From assembly GCA_010645155.1 (NCBI GenBank), contig CM021314.1, positions 6,894,279-6,958,278 of the forward strand: a stretch of 64,000 nucleotides of DNA, given 5' to 3'. The position numbers and the translations under genes are program-made. Positions within the stretch are counted from its first letter, which is position 1. Every line of letters begins with the position of its first letter. The DNA is from Tigriopus japonicus (lineage: Eukaryota > Arthropoda > Copepoda > Harpacticoida > Harpacticidae). Below the pieces are notes generated by a model. The model worked only from the letters and a program-made list of their open reading frames with translations, did no database searches and was not told where the DNA came from. This document shows positions 24,792-37,726 of this stretch, piece after piece.

Positions 24792-26369
24792 ATATTTTGA
24801 TAATCATTGGGGAGGGGTTAACTATCCTCACAATATTCGAAAGCAAACTCGAGACTTCACAGCGTTTGAATCCATGTCAAGAGACCTACTGATCCATTCA
24901 CTATGAGAGAGGGAAAAACGGAGCACAACGATCGTCGATGGGCGAACAAGAGTCGACGGAGAAAGAAAGACAGAAAGACGAGCAAGTCATTCACTACACA
25001 AACTGCTTCACTACGGAGAAGAGAGGACACCCAAATCCCAGCTTTTGAGCTAGAATTCTAGACCGAGAGGAAACTCAATAGGCGGCCTTCAGGCATCTCA
25101 GGAGATACTTCCCATTGCTTTTACCAAACTGCTCCCACTTTTCATCTGATTTAGTGTTGGATGATTTCTTTTTTCTCAGAACCAAACATTACAAGTGTTA
25201 AGGACCACAAACTTTTTGCTTTTTGACATTAACCAGTTTGCAGCAAAATTGTCAAAACTGTTTAATAAATGGGAGGTCCCTTAACCTCGACGACTTATTA
25301 CAACGAAACAAGAATAAAACACTCAATTATGGGCACTTAAGAGGAATAGTGTTTTCACATTTTATTTGTCTCATCTAATATTAGTAATATCTTCTAATTT
25401 GCACTCTAGGTGAGAATGCTGTTGAGATTTGAGCGTTCGTACCTCTGAAGGGCCGTCATTTTTGGATAAACATCTCATGGTTTCAGGAGTCAATACGTTT
25501 CAAGCATACTTCGCAGAAGACAATTAAAACTGGGTTTCAATTGAAATTTCCATAAATTTCAAGTGTCAAGACTAATCATCGGTTTAGTTCGGTACTCTAA
25601 TTTGTGACAGCCCTCTAATTGTGGTACGAGATTTTGTTAGTTTGCTTACTTGTTCTGATGCTTACCAACGATTGAGCTTTCTTTTTGTTCCAAATGCAAA
25701 CGAACGTAAGTACTACTTCCCGCATCAGCAAAGGAAACAGGCAGAACAAGAGAGTTCTTCGTGCAGGATTTGCTCCTCTACTTAATAACTTTTCTCAGGT
25801 ACTACATTGCAGCATTCGTTGAATCCGAGAAAGGCCGCTCAACGGCCTCAAGAGTTTGCCGCTACTTACTAACTAACTACTTTCTTCGTTTCGCATTCGA
25901 TGTTCGTCGGCCTTGCTTGGTCCACACATCGCCCAAGACAATTTCAAAAACTTTCTCGCACAATGCGATAACTTCATTTTGGTCCTAGGTTAAGAAAGTA
26001 GTGCTCAAAACTTTGGTTGTTCGTTTTTGCCAATCTAGGGAATTTAATCCAAGTTTGAAGGAACCTTGAGTATCCTCGGAATGATATGAGCTTGGATCTA
26101 AGACGAACGGAACACTGAAGTCATCCAAAGTGTCCTCCGAGACGAATCACAGGTCATAGATTCTAAAATTGGTCTAGAAATCCATGCACAGGTACACAAT
26201 TTGCAACCGAATACTTGCAAAACATACATGCTATGTAAGTTGGGTCAAGAACGACCCAAATACTACAACGAGTAGAATGAAGGGAGAGAACCGCCCGTGA
26301 TTTCGAGTAGAAATACATCAAATCGATTCCGTTCGTCAAGTGATACGAGGTGGGGGTTGGGTGGACTGC

Positions 26370-26600
26370 ATATTTTACTACGATTTTCAGCTCAATCGAA
26401 CGTTGTGGTGTTGTGCTCATTCAAAGAACAAAACATAATTCAACGGAGAATGAATGGGCCCTCTTTTGGTATTTTTATCCCACAAAAAGGGCTAGTTCAT
26501 TCATTTCATGCCGTTCTTTACTCAGATTTGAGGAGGCACGCCTTTTTGACATTGGCGTTTGATTGATTTGAAATTTTGAACATGGATTCCTTAGAACAAA
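26370..26600. repeat. Diverged copy of the foldback family
   Basis: The segment shows the same order of words as the 434-bp foldback element: TTTCAGCTCAATCGAA, then a central hairpin built on GAATGAATG...AGGGCTAGTTCATTC, then a right arm GTTTGATTGATTTGAAA. The arms are much more diverged and the ends are not definable. No target duplication was found. Confidence 0.5.
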
Positions 26601-29600
26601 GGCCTGAAAACAATGAAGTAGACCTGATCTGAAAGATTCAAACACAAGATGATCATTGTCGTCTTTAGCATCTGCATCCCTGTTTCAGAGGGCCCCGGTT
26701 GCATTCTTTTGTTATCTTACATAATCCTGGAGTTTCCTTGGTTGATGTACCCATTTCTTGCGAAACAGAAAAAAGTTCGCGGAGAATTGTGGTCCTTGAA
26801 TTTCTTATACCACCAATCAAGAAAAATAACGAAGCATCAATTATTTTTCTTGTGAGGGCTCAAGGAGAGAAAGTGTAATTCAGAGGGCTTTATCATAAGA
26901 ACTAAGTTTTGAAACTAAGTTTTGAAGATAGTGTTCAAAGCTGTTTCTAGCTTATAACACTTTTGATTTGCGCCGTAAATTTCTACCTCTCATCTTTTCG
27001 AAAATAGGTTTTTTTTCGTTTGGATTAACAAGGGTAAGGGTGAGCTTGAATATATCACTCAAACGAAATATGTTTAAAGATTACGCCTCAAAATGATTCA
27101 CTCATTTTCAAACATCAACGGCCTTTGATTTCTTATCATTTAGTATAACTGCATTGACAGAATAAACTTGTAACTCCAACATAATATCTTCAATCAACAT
27201 GAATATCAGGATTTATCCCAAGTTGATATAAAATGTCACGTCACGTCTGCTAATGCGTGAAAAAATGAACATGCTGGCGGCATTTCCGACGAAGTTTCAG
27301 TTCGTTAGAACTGAGCAGGGAACAACTCCTGAATTAAGCACCAACACCTAGCCAAAAATGCATAATTCGGGTTGAAGACAAACGTCAAAGCATAAAGTTG
27401 TTTAACACAAGTTGGTGATCGGCTCAATCGTGAGATAAATCGTGCCGAAACAACTCTTCTTTGGGTTCAAGTCTACATTCTTGAGTTTCAGTTTGCATCA
27501 CAATCAGAGTTTCAGGTACGACAAAGTCTTATTCTGTGTTCTATTTACTGTGAGTTATTCCTTTTATCTTCACTAATCAGCATGATAATGTATGGGAAAA
27601 AGTATGCGCTAGGGTTTTTATTAACCAGGCTGTTCCAAAACGTGAAATATCTTTTTTTTAACATTAATTTCAACAAAACGTCAGCCCACTTCTATACTTA
27701 TTGGCATTATAAAGCTCTTAGTCTGTGCTAATGGTTAATTAGTGAGCATTTCTCCTTTGTAATTGAAGTATAAATTTTAAGTTTTCTAAAAATATAGTCT
27801 CAGAATTGCTCGAATTTATTCAAACGCAAAGCACATTTTTAAAAGCCACAAGAGCGTTCTTGAAAGTGTGTACAGAAAACTTCTGAACAAACAATTTGAA
27901 ACTATGTCTAAACGTCAACCTTTCTAACATTTTGGCGACAAAAGTACAGAAAAATGGGACAACCTGCGGTACCTTCATCCTGTGTTCTTGTGCGACGAGG
28001 GGCACGGATTTTCATTTCGAAAATACACATTCTACTCCATGAAAAGAAGTAATGTGTTTTAACGTTGCGAACTAAAACTCACTCAAGAATACTTTGCAAT
28101 GATTGTTGATGAAGACAATTCTGCGATTATTATTTCCTTAACTTTAAAAATCAGGTTTAGTTTCAAATTACACGTACTGAATGAAGCAGGCATAGTCGTA
28201 GGCACTAAGCCAAGGCCTTCCGTGATCCTTGACTAAGCTCGCAAGAGAAATGGCCAAAACGATCAAAAACTCTCCTCCAAACACCACAATTACGAACGGC
28301 TACCTCATACATTTTCTCGCCTCAATTGACGTTCCAAAACAATGAAGAGGTAGAAAAGATGTTCAATCATTCTCTGGCAAATGTTTTTACAACAAATCAT
28401 TGATCAAGTTGAACTACATACACTACTTGATTTAAACTCTTTATCTTTAAAAACCACCCTTCTACCTCTCCAGTCATAAAAAAGAAAAAGAAATGTGAAC
28501 ACTTCGACCTTTTTGTGCAACATTTCACAAAATCGCTCAGTGTTACACAAATGGTGTGAACGTTGGTTCGATCTATTCAAAGGCTATTTATCCTGAAAGG
28601 AGTTCGTCCTAATCATCTTCGACGCATGCAATTCTTTGTTCATGAGACAAAGGACTCGGTTAGAAAGGTCCTTGACAAAAGCAAAATGTTCTTGGGTGCT
28701 TTTGTAGTTTCTTTTCGTGGATCCCCAAGCCCTTGTGAGACAGTGAAAAAACGAAAGCGTTTGAAGTTTTTCTGACACTTTTTCCCCGGATTTGACGCAA
28801 TACACGAACAAACGGGAAGAGGACTCTCGGTTCGATAGGCAAATAGAGAAAGATCGGGTTTGGGGAAGCTGGTAACTAACTACTACCACTTCCTCTTATC
28901 TTTGGCGAGCTCATTGCCTCCCCAATTTTGATGTGATAAGACAACACGAAAAATGGCATGGGTTCACCATGGGTCTGAAACAGATATCAACCCAAGTGTG
29001 CTCTCCAGTCATGGATCCCATGCCAGCTGAGCCTTGTTCAGTATATGAAAACGGCACGATCCAGCGAGAAGTTCAGCTGGAATTGTGTGCGTCTGGAGAG
29101 CAGATGTGTCTCTCTTGTGTCTTTCACGGCTTCTGTAAGTTCTGTCTCCTTCCAAACGGACGACAACTCTCCAACGATGACGACTTGTGTTCATCCAGAC
29201 TGACGAGGGCACTTGGAGAGCTCGAAACCGCCTAGATCGGGATTCTCGGTGGATGGATTCAATGCCTCGGAGTCAACCTAGTTGTGCACCGCACCAAGAA
29301 GATAGAAAGAACATTTTGGAGGAGGGTGAGTTGTTGAGAATGCCAATGGCGTGCGCGGATGACCGGACTTGATCACTTCAAATCAAGTTCAGCTGTTCGC
29401 ACCGCTCTCTTTGGAAGTTGTCGTGGTCTCCATGGCCTCGTCCGGGTGCAGTGGTGGATCGACGTAGCAGTACTTCTGCAGGAGCTCTCCGTAGCCGTGG
29501 AAGTGAAGTGGTATAGAATTACTTTTGTAGGACCATCGTCGAGCTCTTCTGTTTCCTTCTCCTCTTGCCTCACCACAATAACTTCCAATGCTTTGTTGAG

Positions 29601-30956
29601 TGCTACTCTCCTGTGTATTTTGAAAATCCGAGTGTTCGGGAGCTGCTACCATCACTCCCGCAACAGTCCTGTAACAACCCCTCCAAGGCCTGCTCCAGCC
29701 ACTACCACAGCCATCGGCAATTCGATCATTACAGGGTCACATTTGAAGAAGAGCTGCCGATGCTTTACTCCAACCATTGCGTCTTGGTGATCAGTTAAAA
29801 AAGACAGATTTCGAATGGTCCTCTGTCTTGGTTTCGTTATTTTGGTGCTCAGAGTGATTCAAGTTGATCAAAGAGTGGTGTTTCAAATGCAAGTTCATTC
29901 ATCAGACGTGGAGGGAAATCAAGCGAAACCAACATATAAATGCAAAAGAATTTCTTGAGTGCAACGTGACTGAAGGTAAGACTACAAGTAAGTGTACTTG
30001 ACTTGACTACATCTTGATTTCGAGCGAAGCAGCCAGCAAGCAAGACCGTGGTTTTCAGGTCATAAGGCAGACGATTCATTCCACCTGAAACGGAACGGTG
30101 GTTTGGAAGAAGTGGAATTAAATGAGGATCACTGAAGACGGTAGTTAGTTGTTTGAGATTTTGTCTGGCCGCCAGGCTCTATTTCCGGTCTCTCTGTTCT
30201 CTTAAAGTCATTGTGATGTGATGGTGGGAAATCTGAGCGAGAGCGACTTTCATCGGAGGTGGGGATTCTACCTGATGAACTCGAAGTTGGAGTTCTAAGG
30301 TATTTTGAAACAGTCAAGGCCCATTGGGCTGAAAATTATTCAACAGTGCAGATTTTGAGATTCTATTTAGCCTTTTTGAAGCTTCATTCCCAACCTATTC
30401 CGTAAGACACGCATCATCAATCTTGTAAATAATGGATGAATCGAAGTAATAGCTCAAAATAAAAGAGCCATACCTTATATGTCATGGAATCACTAATGAA
30501 ATTCAAATCAAGAGTTGTTATCGCGATAGGTCCTTTTCGGTTCCACCGTTTAGCACATCGTTTTAACTCAGTGCCAGGTTTGAGCAAGGGCCCTTTATCA
30601 TTCAAAGTCAGATGTTTACCATTATGATTTATCGCTACCAAAGCCAGTTGTCCTGTTATGGAATGCTATTAATAGTAATCTAGCGCCAATAATCGTTTTC
30701 GTTGAATGCTCAAAATCATGGGAAAGGAAGAGGGTGTGAGAGGGGTATGAATTCAACTTTCAGATGATGCTTCTTCATTCAATTGCTTTAAACAAGATGA
30801 GTCATCATTAGCGCTATTTAATGGGGGTCTCGAGTTCCATGTAAAAAAACGTCCATCTTCGAAGGCCAGCCAAATCTGTCGACGTTGGTGAACGAACACT
30901 GTACAGACAGCAAATTCATACACAATGACAACCCTTTAGGCTGCTCTGAGATGAGA

Positions 30957-30974
30957 TAGAGAGAGAGAGAGAGA
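30957..30974. repeat. (GA)n microsatellite
   Basis: A perfect run of about nine GA dinucleotides. Nothing else is visible around it. Confidence 0.8.
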
Positions 30975-33019
30975 TGGAGATCTTTTTTTGAGAAAAACTT
31001 GTTCTTTCTTTGTTGCTGTAGCTCCATTCCAAGGAGTACGTTTCTCTTATTGATTTGCCAAAACGGGTCAAATGAGTAACAAATGGATCCAAGGATTCAA
31101 GGATCTTTCATTTACACATAGATCATTCGAAATCGTCAATTTATTGACCATTTACTCTATTATTTGAACTATCTGATACGGAGGTGTCATAAATCGACGT
31201 GAAACAAAAAGATAAGCAGGAATAACACTAATACACATGTTCAAAAACCCATCTTAGATTTTTTTTGGACCAAAATGTAATTAGCCAGTGATTTCGAAAA
31301 AATCAAATCTACAGATATTGCAATTCAAAAAAAAAAAAATTATACACCATTAAAAGAGATGTATATTCTAGTAAATTACATGCAATTTTGACTGACTTTT
31401 TCTTGTTCATATATCGGTAGCAATTGTTTGATTCCGCTTTGTGTTTCATTTGAAGTAGTACAATAACTTGAAAAAATAAAGAAATGAATAACGAAATGAA
31501 GGTTTTTTTCACAAAAAATACAATCCTCGGAGAACATTCGCATGAACTATGTGCATGATGATATTTAAACATTGATAGTAGGTTTTGATCAAATTGCCTA
31601 TGTCAAAAACTTTACCGGTAAATTAATTCAGTTCCTCCATTAGTCACTAGACGAAGATATATCATGGCAGCCGAAAATTTCCAGTTTTTCCCCATTTTGT
31701 GAATTTTCCAATTGAATACTTCGCATCCCTCACTTGAACCTCAAATCTCAACGCCCACAATTCAGCATGATCATCATGAAATATATTTTTTGCATTTTTT
31801 AAAAAGTTGTCATTTTGGTGGGGTTGAAAGAGTTTTTTTTATCCGGAAATTTTGTATCCAGAATTTTGGATGTGGGAGACCCCCTCCCTGATCTTTATGA
31901 TGTTGGTGTTTTTTGGTTGATTGCATATTTCATTGGCGTCATTAGGGATATTTTACACAATCGAGGTAGAGCTATTAAAAGCTCACATTATAACCCCCCA
32001 TTAATACATGGCGTTTTCCATCAACCAGGGAAAATATTTTTGAACAAAAATGTCACACATGATTTCGCCATTTCAACACCTCCTTGTCTACATGTCAACG
32101 TGGGAGGTTAGACATGTACACATTCCCTAGTTCTTAGTGGGAGGGTTGGCAAGATTTAGCCGATTGGAGTCACTCATGTTATATCTATCGGTTTTGTTTG
32201 GTCAAGGATTGTTTGGGGTGGATTAAAAAAGATCAGTCGAGTGTGCTGGCTTCCGTGTTGAAAACTTGACTGCTGCATAAGAAGTTTAGCAAACAGTGGG
32301 AATAGCCGAGGCAAAAAAAAGCATTCCAGTAGCTCATATCTTGAGCTTTCTTTGGAAGGTTTAGCCTCAACTCCATTCCCCCTTGTCTCATAGTAAACGC
32401 CAAAACTTTACCTCGCACCCTCGTTCAACTCCATCCGTGTGTTGATGAGAGGTGAATGCAAGGAGGAAGCAGAGGTGCATTTCCATGTCACAGTCTTGAA
32501 TGTCGGACAAAAACACACTCACTCATGTGAACCCCTACCTCATCATATACCTCTCCATCTTCTTTGCAGACAAAGTTGCTCCAACTACGTTAAAAGCGGG
32601 TGCATTTCGAAGAAAGCTTGATGATCCACGGACAACTCGAGGACTGTCCGGTACACCCATTTGCTCGAACCAACAAAAACACCCTCGTTTTTCATCCCTT
32701 TGGAAGGTCCACATGTGAGTGTGTGAGACTAGAAGACAGGCCACAGGGTGAATTCACTAAAACAGCGAGGACGCGGAGTCTGATTTCCCATTTCATCCCT
32801 CCTCCACTTCCCCCCATCAGCAATCCGGTTGGGTCGATTTGGTTTCGTCCCTTGAACTTGCCCTTCTCGTGATTTTAGCCGACGTAACTGATGTGTGAGG
32901 GAGAAAGAGAGCTTTTCATGGACACCCCAAGTCTGGCTAGCCGTTGTTGTCGAGTGTTCCTCTGATGTTGTTACTTCCACGTTCTAACCCCGCACTCGAC
33001 GTAGGCCAAATTAGCAACG

Positions 33020-35628
33020 ATGTTGGCCAATGACCGGTCGGAACATCGCGCGGCAACGAGGGTGGACCCGCCATTCCAAGCCGCCGGCGGAGACCACACT
33101 TCCAAGTTATCGTCCAAAGAAAGGGTCGGGGTGGAAATTCCGACAAGCTACAATCACAATAACGCACCACAATTCAATCGAGGTGAAAAGGCCTCATCGT
33201 CTGTGAGATTACGCAAATCTGGTGAGAGATTAGAGCATTCGTCAGCTGAGGCAAAAGGTGCTAGTAGTGGGAAAAAGGATCTACGCTTGCCAAATTATCG
33301 CCATAGTGGAGACTTTAGCAATTTCTTACTTCCCTCCCGAATGAGCAGCCGATCCAGCCACATCATGATGGATTCTCCCACTGAGGAAGAAGAAACCGAC
33401 GATTGGTCCTTTGTCACGTTTCCCAACGGTCAAGCCAGTGTCCAAGAGGTGCAAGCCAGTGTGGTGGAAGACACACCCAGCCATCCAACTCCTATCAAAG
33501 CGGTAACTCACCGAGTTCCTGGATTATCCTTGAGCGGCAATCCCAACTTGGAAAAGTTATTTTCCATCGGCACCTCCTCCTCCTCCTCATCTTCCTCCAA
33601 GTCTAAGCCCATGAGTGTGGCCTCTAAACGACAGAGCTGTGATCTCAGTAACCTCGGTGGGACACCCGGGGCCACATCCAGTCCCAACAGATTATTCGCT
33701 CCAAATCCTCGAAGGCTTTCCATTGATCCCGACTCTTCACCTTTCGTGCGGAACTTGGTGGAACGTGATTCAAAGCGTCGATTCCTTCGCAAGAAGTCCG
33801 ATCAAAATGGCACTTCCTCTTCGACTAAGCGGTGCAGTGGCGAGTTTCATTTCGTTACTAAACCAGTTCAACAAGAAAAACATTTGCTCGTGACTGATTT
33901 CAACGGTTCCTCTGAAGACAACACTGGTAAAAATAACGCTCGTGAAGACAATACTGCACCAGCTATTCCCCAAAGAAATGTGCGAGGAGGATTGGGACGA
34001 AGAGCTGCCACGCAACTTAATATTCATGTGAAGAATAATACTAGCAGCTATAAGGCCGCTTTATACAAATCTCAAGAACATTTAATCAAGGTTGGTAATG
34101 TCTCAAACGGCTTTTACAGAGATTCAGGATGCTAATTGCGGATGTTTTTTTTAGCAGAATTTGGAGGAAAGATCTGGGGTAGGATTGGGCGAATCTACGA
34201 GGAACCTCGCAGAGACGAATGAAGTGCTCAAGCGAGGTTTCCTTTGGCAGCAACGTGACAAAATATTCTCCCGGTGGAAGGAAAGGCTCTTTATTCTGAC
34301 ACGAGAAACATTGAAATGCTTTAAACAAGACGCTGCTGGCTCACGACCTTCAACCAACGATCTGCTTTACACTGTAAGTTTTGGAGAGTTGACGTGCATA
34401 TTTCATGAATAAATTCCAATATTCTTTTTCCCCTTGACTTTCAGGTGAAACTGGCGGATGTGGTTGATGTGGAGTTGTTGGACAAACGCGGTTACCTCAC
34501 CATTTGTGTTTCTCTGGAAAAGGATGGCAAAGTATTTTTGCGAAAAACTGAGGGCATCAAGGAATGGTACAAGCAATTGGCAGTGAGTATTTTACGATTT
34601 AGCTTGCTTCCCAAATGGATTGTGAAGCCTTACCTAAACTGTGTCGCTTTGATTTTCAACAGGAACTTAGTCAGCGTCAAAGGCCGAAAAAAGCCACCCC
34701 TTCCTCAGGCAGCTTTTGGATGAAACGCCAATTGACCGATTCAAGCGGAATGGAGCATTGGTTGCAGAAAAAGAAAGGTATCACCATTGCGTTGCTCATC
34801 CTGGCCTTGTCATTTGTCTAATGCATTTCCTGTCCCAATGTCTCATAGGATTACTCTCTGCATTTTCGGGATCCAGTCCGGATATTTCAAAAGCAGGTGG
34901 TGGCCCTGTGAAGAGCGAGATCACGTTGGATCAACTCTGTGACCTTTACGACCAAGCCGACAGTGACAAAACTGAGCAAGACCAACCCAAAGGTGCATTG
35001 GCCAGGTCTCCAATAAAACGTCGAACCATAAACCGTCTTTCCCGTAAGGCCAATACACCATCAATGTCATTTGATACTGCTTGTCATAAATTTTCTCGTC
35101 TCATTTTTGCAGTGATGACCGATTTGGACCTACCAGATCTGACTCGCCAATTTGACAAGGGATTCTTTCCGAGGAGTAAATTTGCCATGGAGTTTCGTAG
35201 CAACGATTCTGGAAACCATTCCATAAGCACCAACGTATCAGGTAATTATGATGAACTTTAAGACTTTTGCTTACTACCTCTGGATGATTAACTACAAGAT
35301 TTCAAACCTTACTTACAGAGGACAGGGCGTCCTTCTTTCTTTGGAGATACTTGATCTATTTATTCTTTGTTTCATGTTTGCAGTCGGTTCCACAACATCC
35401 TCTATCTCTAAATCGTCCTCGCACGAGGACCGAGATGAAATTTCCGGCGCAACAGACAAGGGCTCGAATTGTAAGTCCAACTTAACCGGATACCAACCCT
35501 TTAGGTAATTCACCTCCATTTGATCTTTTTTGTCCTCTTCCTTTTTAGACGAGTTACCTTTGGACGAATCACCTCGACGACGAAAATCTTCAACTATTGT
35601 AAATGGATTGCAAGTGACTCACGTTTAA
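33020..35628 (+). CDS. PH-domain protein, eight exons
   Basis: Exons 33020-34090, 34155-34373, 34445-34582, 34663-34777, 34849-35043, 35113-35241, 35384-35470 and 35549-35628 join in frame to 677 residues. Residues 1 to about 370 are Ser-rich and disordered. About 383-476 form a pleckstrin homology domain: KRGFLWQQ opening strand, RWKERLFILT, then a C-terminal helix with EGIKEWYKQL, which carries the invariant PH Trp. The tail is polar, with short basic and Ser runs. PH domains bind phosphoinositides or proteins at membranes; the specific family is not recognised. The 69-nt intron 35044-35112 is itself open in frame, so retention would only insert 23 residues. AATAAA at 35829-35834 is a likely poly(A) signal. 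An acceptor-like site just before the ATG suggests a 5' untranslated exon. Confidence 0.8.
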
Positions 35629-37117
35629 GAAATCCAGCCTTGAAATACAATTTATGCAATTACCAATCAAACACAATGAAACTTCGCATTGCACACGTCC
35701 ATTTTTGTAGCTTCTAAGGATCTATAGCTGAGTCTTCTTTTTTACCTTAAAGTGACCACTTCCGACCCATTGTCAATACAAGTAAAATTCATTTGCTTGT
35801 AAATTTGACGAATGATTTTTCCCCGACGAATAAAGGTAGAATAGACGAACAAGTTTTTTCGTCTACAGTTTATGCAAGGTTGTTTTAAGAACATTGATTT
35901 ATGCAATGTTGTAAGCGTTTAGGTCAGTATTTTCACGAGTTGCCGAATAATTATTTCGTTATTTCGAAAGTGCTTAGTACCATAAAAAGGTGTTGAAGAA
36001 ATGTTCGCTTTATCAAGAGGTTCACATTTTTGGTTTTTCAATGTGTTCAGTCAACAGTTCTTCTAGAAAAGCTTAAATCTGGGTCCAAACCAACTACTTG
36101 TTCAATTTGAAAATGCTTGAGCGAGTACCAAACCATCTTTTGGAAAGGAAATGATTTGATTAACAAAAAAGAACCTCCACAATATCCGTGTCATAGCTTG
36201 TAAATAAATAGGAATTGAGTTAAGAAATAAAAACGTGAAAAACGTTTTAGTAGTTGAAGAAGTCGAAAACTTTCCCACAAACCCAAAATAACTGATTTTT
36301 ATAAAGACGAAAAATTTGATAAAATAGTCCCTTTTCTAGACCCAAAAAATGTCTAAAAGAGTGAAAATTCCTCAAAAGCCCCAAAAATGAATTTTGCCGA
36401 AACGAGGTTCAAGAAATTGCTGGCAAACATACGGCAAGAAAAGTATATATGAATCAAATGAAAAATTCGCAAAGATATTAAAATAAAAAAAATAAAAAGT
36501 GAAACTTAGGATTGACTGCAGCCTTGATTTTTTAGCAATAGTAATGTTTGACTATATGTAGAATATAGACTACAATCAAAGGGGGCATGAAGGGATCATT
36601 TAAGTAATTGACCCAACCCTTCCCTTCAAGTTTCTTTGACATGTCGGAACTTCTCGAAGGACCTAGCTTCTTTTCCGTCTTAAATCTCTTTGTCTTACAC
36701 AGACAAAACTTACTTAGATAGGAAATCCGAAACCTAAAGGGAAATGTTGATACTTTCCTAACGAACAAAATCAATCAAAAATAAATGGAAAACATATAGA
36801 AATTGTTTTATATTCATTAGAGTTTCTATGATCTTGAACAAACTTTCTTTTTAGAAAAATAGTGACACCGTTTAGAAACCTCTACCAGCTTTTCCGTCGT
36901 TTTCTATGGCCCTAGAAAATAGAGACACATATCTGGGGACAAAACACGAGGGCGCTCGTCGTCTGGTGTAACCTCCAATTCGAGGTGAACTGTTGAGCTC
37001 ACCAAGAAGCCTACTACCAGTAAGCAAGATTACAATCTCAATAACCATGCTTGAGTGTAGGGTGAGAACGCAAAAGCTATCTTTCTTGAACTCAAAAACT
37101 CGGTTTAGGCCCTGAAC
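35629..37117. other. Intergenic, AT-rich
   Basis: After the AATAAA at 35829 the stretch is AT-rich with no gene-like frame. The last few hundred bases should contain the promoter and 5' leader of prolidase, but no clear core-promoter element can be named. Confidence 0.55.
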
Positions 37118-37282
37118 ATGGTAGTTTATCCTGTGATCATTTTAAATCTCAATATACTTCCTGGGACCCTCAACAACTCACCTTCAGTTTCAGTAATCCG
37201 CTTTCACCCATGCCGGCTTCAGTTCATGATCGCCGTCGGAGCAATCAGCCTCACTGAGCTGTATATGGACAGGAGGAGCGGG

Positions 37283-37656
37283 ATGATCAGCAACTTAAGG
37301 TCCGTGTTTTTGTTAGGGAGCCGTCGAGCCGCCGCGTCCTCCTCCTCCTCATCATTATCATTATCATCCAAAGGGAGACGTGTAGTCAAAAGTGGACTCT
37401 TCCAAAGATCTCTCGGCGTATTATCATTTTCCCCGTCACAATCACGTTCATTTCATTGGGCACATCGACACTGCATCATCACTGCTCTCGATAGGCCGGG
37501 TTTATTATCTCCTAGGCCAGCTCAATCCAGACTCAACAAGCCCCCTTCAGGCGCAATCGCGAGGATCCTTTGGCCAGAGTCTTCCAGGACATTGACTCGT
37601 CATCCACGTTGCATTGCTCCTCGTCGATCGTTCTTCACCACTTCTCCATCTTTCAA
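37283..37656 (+). CDS. Upstream in-frame exon of prolidase, presequence-like
   Basis: This frame (open from 37118; ATGs at 37118, 37265 and 37283) reads a long basic, Ser/Arg-rich, almost acid-free segment with MISNLRSVFLLGSRRAAA at its start and RRSFFTTSPS near its end. A donor at 37657 (CAA/GTAAAA) and the acceptor at 37725 remove a 69-nt intron. They join its phase-2 end exactly in frame to the codon before the prolidase Met at 37727. It resembles a mitochondrial presequence of about 125 residues. It may instead be 5' untranslated sequence that happens to be open. Confidence 0.4.
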
Positions 37657-37726
37657 GTAAAACAGCATCGGTAGACATACAACGAATATCCAGGATGGTC
37701 CGTTTTCATTGATTCCCCGTTTCAGC

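Larger units (their letters stand above)
24792..33019. other. Eight-kilobase stretch without a convincing gene
   Basis: The right part should contain untranslated exons of the PH-domain gene: a segment at about 32571-32712 has acceptor-like and donor-like (GTGAGT) edges and one open frame, but I cannot join it. A minus-strand frame ending at 29389 (up to 29655) is polar and could be a last exon, without further support. A foldback-element relative lies at about 26370-26600 and a (GA)n run at 30957-30974. The rest is AT-rich intergenic sequence. Confidence 0.4.

Noticed and set aside
29389..29655. Minus-strand frame ending in a polar tail
   Set aside because: Looks like a possible last exon, but upstream continuity and splice support are missing.
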